DNA of 64,000 bases from Opitutaceae bacterium TAV5 (lineage in GTDB: Bacteria; Verrucomicrobiota; Verrucomicrobiia; Opitutales; Opitutaceae). The position numbers were made by a program, and so were the translations under genes. The notes under the pieces are model-generated. The model worked only from the letters and a program-made list of their open reading frames with translations, was not told the DNA's origin and made no database searches. Shown here piece after piece: positions 9,449 through 18,446 of this stretch (position 1 is its first letter; each line of letters opens with the position of its first letter). The DNA is taken from NCBI GenBank assembly GCA_000242935.3, contig CP007053.1:5565001-5629000 (forward strand), read 5' to 3'.

Positions 9449-10492
9449 ATGATCCCTGCCATCTCCCGAGTGTCCTCAAGCGAAGTCACACGGGCTTCCG
9501 GCCAGCAATGTGGCATGGGCATCCTGCCCATGATGTGGCGCGGGCGTCCCGCCCGCCTGCGGCAGGGTGTGTACCTGCTGGCTGGTATTCTTCTGTCTGC
9601 GTTATCCGACTGCATCGCGCCGGCAGTCCGGGCTGCGGATGCCCCGTCCATTCAGATCCGTGCCGGGAAAACGGATACGCATGGCGTGGCGGATTCGGTC
9701 GCCCCGGAAGGTGAAGTGCGGGAGGCCCCGCCGTCACCGACGCTCGCCACCGCGCTCTCGTTAAAAACCGGACTTCCGTTCGATGAACGACTGGCGGTTG
9801 TGCATGCGCTCCCGGCGATTCTTTCGCCTGACCACATCGTCGCGCTCACGGCGTTTGTCTCCGCCCGCTCCGGCCCCGCCGGCCTCGACGCAGGCGAGAT
9901 TTACGCCCTCAAAAACGACGCCATCAATGCCCTCACCCGCCAGCAGGGTTTTGTAGAAAAACTGGTACCAATTCTGGCCGGAGTATATGCCGACAGGAAG
10001 CAGGATGCGGTCATGCGCGACTACGCCCTGCAACACCTCGCCGTCATCGCGCTTGATGGCAGCAAAGCCTATAAATGGGTGCAGCATTGGCAGGCCGTCG
10101 GCGCAGCCGATGCCGAGCCGGAACTGGCTGCCACGGCCATGCTGCACCTCGTTTCCGCCAGCGAGAAAAACAGCCTGAGCGCAGCGCAGAAACAGAAACT
10201 CGAATCCGCCGCCCTTCGCATGGCTTCCGATAAAGACAAGCCGGATGTCTCCCGCATCACCGCCCTGCAAGTTTGCACAAGGCTCAAGGTATCAGCCGCC
10301 CGCCAACTGGCCTTTAGCTTGGCACAGTCGCCCGAAGCCGGTTTCCCGCTGCGCATCTCCGCCATCGCGGCCTTGGGCGATCTTGGACAGGGTGACGAGC
10401 GCATTGTCTCCCTTTTGAAAAACTATGCGGACGGAGGCGAAAGACGCCTCCGCGTCCCCGCCCGCTCCGCCCTTCAACATATCCAGCACTAA
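9449..10492 (+). CDS. Secreted HEAT-like helical repeat protein
   Basis: Up to 347 residues. Candidate starts are ATGs at 9449, 9515, 9530 and 9533; none has a clear ribosome site. The last gives a tidy signal peptide (MWRGRPARLRQG, then VYLLAGILLSALS, cleavage near VRA-ADAP). The DNA encoding the first 35 or so residues contains a dispersed palindromic repeat (9514-9556), so the N-terminus may have been rebuilt from repeat DNA. The mature part is alpha-helical with HEAT/armadillo-like pairs (for example PLRISAIAALGDLG followed by ERIVSLLKNYAD), suggesting a protein-binding scaffold. It sits 18 nt after the surface protein and 26 nt before the Rhs gene, so it is probably in the same transcript. 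Function unknown. Confidence 0.75.
   Translation: MIPAISRVSSSEVTRASGQQCGMGILPMMWRGRPARLRQGVYLLAGILLSALSDCIAPAVRAADAPSIQIRAGKTDTHGVADSVAPEGEVREAPPSPTLATALSLKTGLPFDERLAVVHALPAILSPDHIVALTAFVSARSGPAGLDAGEIYALKNDAINALTRQQGFVEKLVPILAGVYADRKQDAVMRDYALQHLAVIALDGSKAYKWVQHWQAVGAADAEPELAATAMLHLVSASEKNSLSAAQKQKLESAALRMASDKDKPDVSRITALQVCTRLKVSAARQLAFSLAQSPEAGFPLRISAIAALGDLGQGDERIVSLLKNYADGGERRLRVPARSALQHIQH
9514..9556. repeat. Two adjacent palindromes of a dispersed repeat
   Basis: CATGGGCA-TCC-TGCCCATG (9514-9532) and GCGGGCG-TCC-CGCCCGC (9540-9556) are perfect hairpins with a TCC loop. The same pattern (CATGGGCA / TGCCCATG, CACGGGCT / AGCCCGTG) makes up the core of the element at 26103-26265. The repeat lies inside the 5' end of the HEAT-like gene. 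Confidence 0.8.
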
Positions 10493-10518
10493 ATCTCTCA
10501 ATCCTCCCATTCCTCGCC

Positions 10519-13500
10519 ATGTCGTTCCTCACCCGATTCCTCCGCTCCAGACTGTTGCGCACAGGCTTCCTCGCCGTGTTCCTTTCGGCGTCCCTTTGCC
10601 TCGCCGTTACCCATAATCCAAAGGGAACTGAGAATGATAAAAATGCGTCTGATATATGGATACAAAGTGTCCAAGCGTCACTAAATACAAACAATAATAC
10701 GATAACCGTGACTGTAACCCTCGGAGAAAAAATGAAGGGAGATGGTAGCGGTAGCGCATTGGGCAGAGAAGCCGCTGAGGTCGAAATTTATGCTCAAGGG
10801 AAATCTAAACCAGTATGGAAAGCCACTCCTAAAGAAGGAAGTGGAAATAAGATTTATGAACTTAAAAATTCAAATGTCGATGCATGTGTTATTGATGTAA
10901 AAGCGTACGGGAAAGTAAGTGGCGAGAAAACCGGACCAGATATAAAGAATGATGTTCGTGTGAAAGCATCAGGTTCTGTTGGTAGCGGTGGTGGTGGAAA
11001 TAATAGTATTGATGTGTCCTATGAGCTTGGTTTTGACAGCTATGGAAATGGTGGCGCCAATGTTTATCTGGAAGTAAATCGACCTGATGCCAATCTTTAT
11101 ACACCTGCTATCCTACAGGTTGGGGGAACTGCAAGTGTTTTGCGCGATGCAGCCGGAATGATTACATACATGGAAACAGGAGAGGCGTTTATAACAGTCA
11201 ATGTCCTGACATCGGACTCTTACAGTCTCGAATTCCGCTCCAAACCATCAAACAATCTAATCAAAGCCGTCACTTTTTCCAATCCAGGCTATACAGTTAT
11301 CAACAACACGGGCGATCCGGTTTTGTTTTATACTTCGCGATGGGGGCGAGATTTTTCCTATGCTATTCCCGTTCCCGATGGTCCGGTAAATGTACAACTC
11401 GATTTTGCAGAACTTTTCCACGATACATCTGGCAAGGCCCGATTCAATGTAAAGTTGGAAGGTAATACGGCACTTTCCAATTACGATGTTTTTGCACAGG
11501 CCGGTGCCCGAAACACCGCCAAAACCCAAAACATCAGTGGCATTGTTCTTGATGGGGAATTGAATCTTGATTTCCATGCGACGAATTACGGCGCACAGGT
11601 TTCGGCGATCAAAGTTATCCGTTCCGAAATCACTGTGATCGGCAGCACCGGAGATAGCGCAACAGTTTATCAGTCGGAGCGTTTCGGAAATTTCAACTAT
11701 GATATTTCGCTGGAAAATGGAGATTATCAAGTAACCCTGTATTTTGTCGAGAAAAGCCATTCGGCGACCGGACAACGGGTTTTTGATGTTTCGGCAGAGG
11801 GGACAGTCGTTCTCGATAATTACGACATTTATCAACAGGCGGGAGCAGCCAATACCGCAAAAACGGAGACCTTTAGTGTCACGGTTGTCGATGGAGGACT
11901 GAACCTCGGTTTTACCGGTGTGACCGGCGACGCCAGCATTTGCGCAATCGCAGTTCGTCCGCTTACCACGAACGCTAGTACTGGAAATATCGAAGTTGGC
12001 GATGTGGTATGGGCGGTCAATGCAGGGTCAGCCTCTGATTATGAAATGCCAGATGGGACTCTTTTTGCCTCCGATACCGACTATACGGGGGGAGAGATGG
12101 ATTATCCCGGCCTGCCGTTGGTGGCCATCAATGCCGGTGGCGGTGCCTATATCGACTCCACTGGGACTCAATACATAGCGGACACTTATTTTACCGGTGG
12201 CCGGGAATATTTGGGCGGGCAGAATCGTTTACTTGTGACAGATGCCCCCCCTAGCGGGCAGACCGTCACTTATGATTATTCGTTTACAGTCGTGCCTCAT
12301 AGCGGAGAATTTGGCGAATGTCTGCTTGCCTATGCGGGTGGCCTCAAGAAAGAAGGCAAAGAAACCGTATGGAGTCTTGATCAACTTTCCTACACAGAAA
12401 TTCGCACCTTGCGCAATGCATCAGATCAGTTGGTTTCAAAAACCGCCACGACATGGGAAAAGTTCCCGTTCGGTTTCCGCAAAGTGAGTGAAGTGCTGGA
12501 CCCCGATGGCGCGGCACTCGCTACCACTTGGGATTATATTGAGGGTTCCGAAAATCCTGCCGACCCGAAGCCCGCAGGATATGGAGAAATAAAGAGCATG
12601 AATCGGTATGACGGCTATTGGGAGGTCTACACCTACAATGGTGACGGAGTCCTGATAAAAACTGTTAGCCGGTATCTGAATTCTACGACTCGCAGTGAAG
12701 CCGATAATAAGGTCGAAACATTTGCCTATTCGACCTCCAATCCAATATTAACGCATGTTGTCTCCATCCAAGGTCAAGAAGTGACGCGCAGTTACGAGGC
12801 AGAGTTTGACGATTGGAACGAATTCGAGCACTGGACCATTATCGCCGTTACTCCGGATGCTCTTTGGGACGCGCCAGAGAATCTGGTAAGTAAAACCCGA
12901 ACATATCACTCTTCGCATCCGACCGAGTTTTTGCGTGGACGGATCAAGTGGATACAATCCCCGGATGGTACGATGACATTTTACAGTTACTCTATTAACG
13001 GTAGCAATCGTACGATCACACGTGACGTTGGTGCGCCCAATGCAAATAAAACGGCAATCGTTGACGGTATCCGCACTATTACTGAAATCAACGAGGTAGG
13101 CCAGCAGGTTGACGAAGAGCTTGTAGACATAGCTTCTGGTCTGACGTTGTCCACGATAACGGCACTGGAAGTGGACAGCTTGGGGCGTCCAACGCTCATC
13201 GGTTACGGTGACGGGACAGCACGCTCCATTATTTATGCTGGTTCCTCTGCCTCCTGCGGTTCCTGCTCTGGACCTGGAACGTGGCAGATAGCCCAAGAAA
13301 TCGACCGTTACGGAATTACGACCACCTACACTTATGATGCACTCGGACGACGTATCGGAACAGTGCGCCTTGGCATCAGCGAGCAGATCATTTATGATGC
13401 AGTCGACCACGTGATCCAACGCACCCGCATTGGTAGTGATGGCTCCGAAACCATCCGGGAACAGGTTACCTTTGACATGGCGGGTCGCGAAGCAACAAGA

Positions 13501-16500
13501 AAAGATGCGCTTGGTAACGAAATAACCATTATATATGCATATCCGTCAGAAGGCGGCGCTGTTACTACCACGACTAATCCCATCACTGCCGCTGGTGAAG
13601 GTACCCGCATTGAAACTGCTTACGCCGATGGAAAGCTCAAGGAGATCGGCGGCACCGCCGTCTCGCCCCTACGCTACGTTTATGGCACATGGACCACCTC
13701 TGGCCAAGCTGGTGAGTGGACACAAGAAATCAAAGTCGGCGACAACAATGCCGAAACCGAATGGATCAAGACCTACAGCGACCTCACCGGTCGCCAGATC
13801 AAGATTGAGTATCCGGATGGGGATGGCTCTTACGCTGCCCTGTCCTATAACACACAAGGGCACCTTGTCGGCCAGACTGATCCGGATGGCTTGACCACCC
13901 TCTTCGCCTACAATGCCAAGGGAAAACGCGAGGTTACCGCCATCGACATGAATCAGGACGGTGTGATCGACTACGCAGGCGCGGATCGCATCACAAAAAC
14001 GACGAACGACGTTTACAGCAAATCTGGCACCATAGTGAATCGCATCATCACGCAGGTGTGGGCGACCGACAATTCCAACACTCCAACCACCCTTTCCATC
14101 GTCGAGCAGGACGCTTACGGAAACGAAAGCTGGCAGACCAATGCAGCCGGAGCCGTCACACACAATCAGACTGTTCTTAATGGCAACGGGAACTGGTCCG
14201 TTACAATGACCTCCCCTGATGGAAGCCAGCAGATGCAATCCTACAGCAACGGGCGACTTGCCTACTCCACGCAGAAAGCCAGCACCGGAGCACAGGTAAC
14301 CCGAACCGATTATGCCTATGATGCCCACAACCGCGTAATTACACAGACTGACGCCCGCACCGGTCCGGTGACACAAACTTACAGTGACCGGGACGAGGTG
14401 CTTTCCGTCACCAGCAACAACGGAACAAACACGACAAGTTATACGTATGATGCCCTTGGAAATCGCCTGACAGTGACACATCCCGACAACAGTGTTACGA
14501 TCAACGAATACCACCTGCGCAACAATCTCCTGAAAAAGATATTCGGCTCGCAGGCGTATCCGATAGAATACACCTACGATCTTCAAGGTCGCATGAAGAC
14601 GCTGACCACTTGGCGGAACGCTACCACCGCTGCCGGAGCCGCTGTCACAACTTGGAACTACGATAGTCAGCGTGGATGGCTTACACAAAAGCTTTATGCC
14701 GATAACACTGGCCCGAGCTATACTTATACGCCAGCAGGCAAACTGGCCACGCGCATATGGGCAAGAACCGTAAACGGCTCTCCGCTTGACACCAGTTACG
14801 ACTATAATAATGCCGGTGATTTGATTCTGATAGATTACAGCGATAGCACCCCGGACGTGACAATTGCCTACAACCGCTTCGGTGCACAGGCAACCGTTAC
14901 CGATGCGACTGGCCTCCGTACCGTTACCTACAATGCTGCCTTGCAATTGGAGCAGGAGAAACTACCCGGCTTCTTTGGAAACCGTATTTTGACGCGCAGC
15001 CATGAGATCGCCGGAACCGGGAGCATTCCTGGTCGCGAGGCCGGGTTTTTATTGGGCACGATTTCCGATCTGGATTCCGATCATGCTGTGATTTACGGCT
15101 ACGACAACGCGGGGCGGCTGAATACCGTGACCGACCTCGATGCCACTTATACCTACGGCTATCTGCCTAACAGCAACTTGCGTGCAACCATCACCGGCCC
15201 CGCCCACACCGTGACCTATTCCTATGAACCCCACCGCGATGTCGTCACGAGTATCGAAAACAAAGTCGGCGCGGTAACCGTGTCCAAATACGATTACACC
15301 GTGAACAGTCTCGGCCAACGCACGCAGCGTCAGCAATCAGGCACAGCATTTACAGCAACCTCCACCGACATCTTTGTCTATAACGGAAAAGGCGAGGTAA
15401 CAGATTCCAGTAACACAATCTTTCCGGACTATAATCGTAATTTTATTTATGACGATATCGGCAACCGAACTAGCTTTACAAATAACACTGGAACATTCAG
15501 CTATACGACAAATAACTTGAATCAGTATTCTGGCATCCAATCTCTAGGTTCGCAATTTATTGCTTCCGATTATGACTTGGATGGCAATATGACAATTGTC
15601 GGCACTGGCTTCAGATATGTATGGGACGCAGAAAATCGGTTGGTAGTGGTCGAGCCAGTCGCTCCTTTTGTCGGAGATAAGAAACAGCGAAATACCTACG
15701 ATTCGCAGGGTCGTCGTGTCAGAAAAGAAGTTCTTTCCTATAATGGTTCGACATGGTCTCTCAACACAGATGAGAAATTCATTTATGATGGCTGGAACTT
15801 GGTAGCTGTACTTGATGCTACTAACAGCAATGCTCTGCTTCGAACTCATACGTGGGGCCTTGACCTATCCGGCACTCTTCAGGGAGCAGGTGGTGTTGGC
15901 GGTCTGCTTGCAGTAAAGGAGCGGTCAGGTTTATATTCTAGTGTAAAGCACTTCACTCTGGACGTCAATGGTAACGTCAGCGAAGTCTTAAATGATTCCG
16001 GCACAGTGGTCGCTCATTACGAATATGATGTTTTCGGAGACACTGTTGTCTCTTCGGGCGCCTATAAGGACAATAATCTTTGGCGTTTTAACTCCAAGTA
16101 TTTGGATAATCTTGGTGGTATCTATTACTATGGATATCGTTTTTACGCCCCTGCAATTGGCCGTTGGCTCAATAGAGATATCATCAGTGAAAGAGGCGGA
16201 ACAAACCTGTATGCAATGGTTAGTAATGGCACAATCAATCAGTATGACATACTTGGGATGATACGCAATTGGACATACAATAGTGCCATATCTGAAGTGC
16301 AAGGGACAATTTCGTCTTGGTCCTCGATTTATCCATTTGCCAGTCGCCTGATGGCGCATTGGCTTAGGGAAAATCGTAAGAGTCAAGGACTTTCTATGCC
16401 TATACTCCCGTACATAACATCAAGTAACGATGAGAATGAAGTGAAACAATATGGCATGTCTGCGATCAAGGCGGAAATTAATGCAGAAATGGATAGAGTT

Positions 16501-16866
16501 AGAGTTCCAAACGGAGGCACCCTCTATTTTGCGGATAGAAATGTGAACTACACTTTTACTGGTGGGAATATGGGGTTCTCATATGGGAATGTTCAACTAA
16601 CAATATATGCTTCCGGCATTTTGATCGGAGCAAGGCAGAACAATTTTGGTACTATCTCGGTACCTTATGAAGGTGACTTTATTATCAAACTGGATGACAC
16701 ATATGCATGGCGAACTGATTTACGGGGAATTCTGACTTCGGCATGGAGTGCGACATACGACGCGGCTTCTTGGTTGACTCAAAATTGCGCCTATAAACAA
16801 TTTTCCCACTCTATGTCCTTCCAGCAGCATATTAAAGATATCTATATCGAGATGTCCAGCTTATGA
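10519..16866 (+). CDS. Rhs/YD-repeat protein with malectin-like domains and variable C-terminal tip
   Basis: 2115 residues; start at 10519 with a signal peptide (LLRTGFLAVFLSASLCLAV). Two tandem malectin-like modules lie at about residues 252-367 and 369-480, each with a YxSxRxG...F.Y.I..(D/N)G...V.L.F.E pattern and an internal NYD(V/I)..QAGA.NTAKT repeat. A long array of YD repeats (YTYDALGNR type) forms the expected beta-cage. The Rhs-associated core (YEYDVFGD...LGGIYYYGYRFYAP..GRWLNRD) ends near residue 1910. The last 200 or so residues are an unrecognised tip. The gene is visibly more AT-rich than its neighbours, especially the tip, as expected for exchanged polymorphic-toxin modules. The stop overlaps the next gene by 4 nt. 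A toxin role for the tip is inferred; the Rhs identity is firm. Confidence 0.92.
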   Translation: MSFLTRFLRSRLLRTGFLAVFLSASLCLAVTHNPKGTENDKNASDIWIQSVQASLNTNNNTITVTVTLGEKMKGDGSGSALGREAAEVEIYAQGKSKPVWKATPKEGSGNKIYELKNSNVDACVIDVKAYGKVSGEKTGPDIKNDVRVKASGSVGSGGGGNNSIDVSYELGFDSYGNGGANVYLEVNRPDANLYTPAILQVGGTASVLRDAAGMITYMETGEAFITVNVLTSDSYSLEFRSKPSNNLIKAVTFSNPGYTVINNTGDPVLFYTSRWGRDFSYAIPVPDGPVNVQLDFAELFHDTSGKARFNVKLEGNTALSNYDVFAQAGARNTAKTQNISGIVLDGELNLDFHATNYGAQVSAIKVIRSEITVIGSTGDSATVYQSERFGNFNYDISLENGDYQVTLYFVEKSHSATGQRVFDVSAEGTVVLDNYDIYQQAGAANTAKTETFSVTVVDGGLNLGFTGVTGDASICAIAVRPLTTNASTGNIEVGDVVWAVNAGSASDYEMPDGTLFASDTDYTGGEMDYPGLPLVAINAGGGAYIDSTGTQYIADTYFTGGREYLGGQNRLLVTDAPPSGQTVTYDYSFTVVPHSGEFGECLLAYAGGLKKEGKETVWSLDQLSYTEIRTLRNASDQLVSKTATTWEKFPFGFRKVSEVLDPDGAALATTWDYIEGSENPADPKPAGYGEIKSMNRYDGYWEVYTYNGDGVLIKTVSRYLNSTTRSEADNKVETFAYSTSNPILTHVVSIQGQEVTRSYEAEFDDWNEFEHWTIIAVTPDALWDAPENLVSKTRTYHSSHPTEFLRGRIKWIQSPDGTMTFYSYSINGSNRTITRDVGAPNANKTAIVDGIRTITEINEVGQQVDEELVDIASGLTLSTITALEVDSLGRPTLIGYGDGTARSIIYAGSSASCGSCSGPGTWQIAQEIDRYGITTTYTYDALGRRIGTVRLGISEQIIYDAVDHVIQRTRIGSDGSETIREQVTFDMAGREATRKDALGNEITIIYAYPSEGGAVTTTTNPITAAGEGTRIETAYADGKLKEIGGTAVSPLRYVYGTWTTSGQAGEWTQEIKVGDNNAETEWIKTYSDLTGRQIKIEYPDGDGSYAALSYNTQGHLVGQTDPDGLTTLFAYNAKGKREVTAIDMNQDGVIDYAGADRITKTTNDVYSKSGTIVNRIITQVWATDNSNTPTTLSIVEQDAYGNESWQTNAAGAVTHNQTVLNGNGNWSVTMTSPDGSQQMQSYSNGRLAYSTQKASTGAQVTRTDYAYDAHNRVITQTDARTGPVTQTYSDRDEVLSVTSNNGTNTTSYTYDALGNRLTVTHPDNSVTINEYHLRNNLLKKIFGSQAYPIEYTYDLQGRMKTLTTWRNATTAAGAAVTTWNYDSQRGWLTQKLYADNTGPSYTYTPAGKLATRIWARTVNGSPLDTSYDYNNAGDLILIDYSDSTPDVTIAYNRFGAQATVTDATGLRTVTYNAALQLEQEKLPGFFGNRILTRSHEIAGTGSIPGREAGFLLGTISDLDSDHAVIYGYDNAGRLNTVTDLDATYTYGYLPNSNLRATITGPAHTVTYSYEPHRDVVTSIENKVGAVTVSKYDYTVNSLGQRTQRQQSGTAFTATSTDIFVYNGKGEVTDSSNTIFPDYNRNFIYDDIGNRTSFTNNTGTFSYTTNNLNQYSGIQSLGSQFIASDYDLDGNMTIVGTGFRYVWDAENRLVVVEPVAPFVGDKKQRNTYDSQGRRVRKEVLSYNGSTWSLNTDEKFIYDGWNLVAVLDATNSNALLRTHTWGLDLSGTLQGAGGVGGLLAVKERSGLYSSVKHFTLDVNGNVSEVLNDSGTVVAHYEYDVFGDTVVSSGAYKDNNLWRFNSKYLDNLGGIYYYGYRFYAPAIGRWLNRDIISERGGTNLYAMVSNGTINQYDILGMIRNWTYNSAISEVQGTISSWSSIYPFASRLMAHWLRENRKSQGLSMPILPYITSSNDENEVKQYGMSAIKAEINAEMDRVRVPNGGTLYFADRNVNYTFTGGNMGFSYGNVQLTIYASGILIGARQNNFGTISVPYEGDFIIKLDDTYAWRTDLRGILTSAWSATYDAASWLTQNCAYKQFSHSMSFQQHIKDIYIEMSSL

Positions 16867-17249
16867 TGCACATATTTCACTCTCAAAACTATAAATATAA
16901 AAAATGGAGCGTTGGTATTCTTGTATGGCTACTTTTATGTGCAGGGAGCATGTATGCAAATCATGCGCCCTCCTTTTGCATCCCCTTATTTCTAACCTTA
17001 AACACAGTTCCACTTTCCATCAGCTGGATGGTTCTTAAGGTTTGCTACTTTAGTGGATTAATGGATACTGCGCCAACCGGACATGGGGCGATGCTATATG
17101 TACCCATGTGTTCAGTTTTTTATTATGCTGTTTTATCATTTTTGGGGGTAAGGGGGAAGAAATGGCGAAGTCGTATTTTTCTACTATTTATGTCCCATGC
17201 CTTGCTTACTGGAAGTATCATACTTATCTCACTATCCACGGCTCGATAA
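16863..17249 (+). CDS. Polytopic membrane protein, candidate immunity protein for the Rhs tip
   Basis: 128 residues; the ATG at 16863 overlaps the rhs stop codon (ATGA), which implies translational coupling. About four hydrophobic segments are visible: SVGILVWLLLCAGSMY, FCIPLFLTLNTVPLSISWMV, MLYVPMCSVFYYAVLSFLG and IFLLFMSHALLTGSIILISL. No family is recognised. A small AT-rich gene directly after a Rhs tip is the usual position of the cognate immunity gene. A membrane-located antidote would fit a tip that acts on or through the inner membrane. The role is inferred from position only. Confidence 0.6.
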   Translation: MMHIFHSQNYKYKKWSVGILVWLLLCAGSMYANHAPSFCIPLFLTLNTVPLSISWMVLKVCYFSGLMDTAPTGHGAMLYVPMCSVFYYAVLSFLGVRGKKWRSRIFLLFMSHALLTGSIILISLSTAR

Positions 17250-17362
17250 GCCAAGTCGACGGCGTGGGGAGGGGCGATTGCTGCCCCGCTCGATAACGTC
17301 CGGAATGTTGTGCACATTTTTTGAAGCAGTAGAAGAGGGGTAAGACGGACGGGGTCAGGCCG

Positions 17363-17549
17363 GAATGGCACTTAGTTAAGCCACCTCCTCGTTGAAAATC
17401 AGTGACTTGCCAAACGCATGAAAAGCGCAAATTCCATCCACCTTTTGAGAGGAAAAACCTCTCTGAAACTCAGGCCGACATCGGATTACTTCATGCATTG
17501 GAAATCACCTCTTAAAACAACGAGAAACGCCCTTAACTAAGTGCCATTC
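17363..17549. mobile_element. 187-bp element with terminal inverted repeats (MITE- or IS-remnant-like)
   Basis: GAATGGCACTTAGTTAAG at 17363-17380 is matched perfectly in inverse orientation at 17532-17549. The similarity continues inwards with mismatches (TCCTCGTTG against TTCTCGTTG). The interior is too short for a transposase. A third, single copy of the end (GAATGGCGCTTAGTTAG) lies at 18390-18406. It is most likely the deletion derivative or the solo ends of an insertion sequence. Confidence 0.6.
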
Positions 17550-17742
17550 GGGTCAAACCTTTACTATTGACATTTTTTCGAGCCCGACGGTTGGGGCATC
17601 ATTCGGCGCAAGGATGAAGAGAGATCATACAACCAGATTGCAGGTTACGTTGCCGAGCGGGGACGTGACGGGGCGAAGCTCGCTTTCTTTACATTTTTCC
17701 TCGCTTTTCGCCCATTTTTCGAGCCTAATAATATCAATTGTT

Positions 17743-17767
17743 CAGGTTTGACCTCTTACGGATTGCC
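17743..17767 (+). repeat. Left copy of inverted repeat flanking an orphan membrane gene
   Basis: A 25-nt sequence beginning CAGGTTTGACC and ending TTACGGATTGCC recurs in inverse orientation at 18366-18390 with 23 of 25 positions identical. The gene at 17819-18334 lies between the two. The right copy continues directly into the GAATGGCGCTTAGTTAG end, so both repeat types appear to belong to one mobile sequence. Confidence 0.7.
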
Positions 17768-17818
17768 CTGTCGGTGGTGAAAAATTGGAAGAAACAGTCG
17801 ATTGTCATCGCTAGTCAC

Positions 17819-18334
17819 ATGAAGGCGGTTGTAATTCTTATTACCGCGATTGGTGCATTTGGGCTGCATTTGGGGCATTGGCTCACATTATTGGTGAGTA
17901 GTGCCAGAATTCATGATTCTACCATATATACTGGGAAATCGGTAACGGTGACTGCATCGATAATAAGTAGGTCTTTTGCGTTAGGAAGCGGCCCAGGGGT
18001 TGCAGGTGTCTTCTTGATCCCGGTTTTTTTCTTAATAGCACATGTTATTCTGATCAGGCGAGCGCAGCAACATAGAGTTATGTTTATTGCGATGATCTAT
18101 GTGGCAGCCATATTGATTCTCTATGGCCTGGTAACTTGGCTCGTGTTTGCTAATTTTCCACCTCTCTCTCCTGGGAAGATATTGTCTTACAAACATCAGA
18201 ATCATCTGTCTGATTTGGGTATCGCTAGCCTTTGTGGACTGGCGGGAGGAGTAATCGCTATTATTTTTGCTTGGTACAAAGGAGGCCGGGAGCGATCCAG
18301 AGGGGCCAAAAATGAACCTACAGGTCATCAATAG
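17819..18334 (+). CDS. Orphan four-span membrane protein
   Basis: 171 residues from the ATG at 17819; the longer frame from 17738 reads into the flanking repeat and is unlikely. Four hydrophobic segments are seen: VVILITAIGAFGLHLGHWLTLL, VFLIPVFFLIAHVILI, AMIYVAAILILYGLVTWLVF and GIASLCGLAGGVIAIIFAWY. The tail is basic and polar. No family is recognised. Like the gene at 16863 it is AT-rich, small and polytopic, and it is bracketed by inverted repeats; it may be an orphan immunity gene left by an earlier tip exchange. It could equally be a captured cargo gene. Confidence 0.55.
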   Translation: MKAVVILITAIGAFGLHLGHWLTLLVSSARIHDSTIYTGKSVTVTASIISRSFALGSGPGVAGVFLIPVFFLIAHVILIRRAQQHRVMFIAMIYVAAILILYGLVTWLVFANFPPLSPGKILSYKHQNHLSDLGIASLCGLAGGVIAIIFAWYKGGRERSRGAKNEPTGHQ

Positions 18335-18365
18335 CATGGAGCCAATCCGATGGTCAAACCTCAAA

Positions 18366-18406
18366 GGCAATCCGTAAGGGGCCAAACCTGAATGGCGCTT
18401 AGTTAG
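18366..18406 (-). repeat. Right copy of inverted repeat plus solo IS-like end
   Basis: 18366-18390 is the inverse of 17743-17767 (23/25). It runs directly into GAATGGCGCTTAGTTAG (18390-18406), the same end sequence as at 17363 and 17532. Confidence 0.65.
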
Positions 18407-18446
18407 GGTTGATTTGCGTCGTTTTGAGAGATACAAAAACACGACA

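Larger units (their letters stand above)
17250..17818. other. AT-rich zone without an intact gene, with IS-like and ORF remnants
   Basis: No convincing gene. It holds the short element at 17363-17549. From about 17576 to 17780 there is an open plus-strand frame without a good start (HFFEPDGWGIIRRKDEERSY, followed by NQIAGYVAERGRDGAKLAFF) that looks like the tail of a lost gene. It also holds the left copy of the repeat at 17743. The string TTTTTCGAGCC occurs twice (about 17577 and 17715). It is best read as debris of earlier Rhs-tip or mobile-element exchange. Confidence 0.5.
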
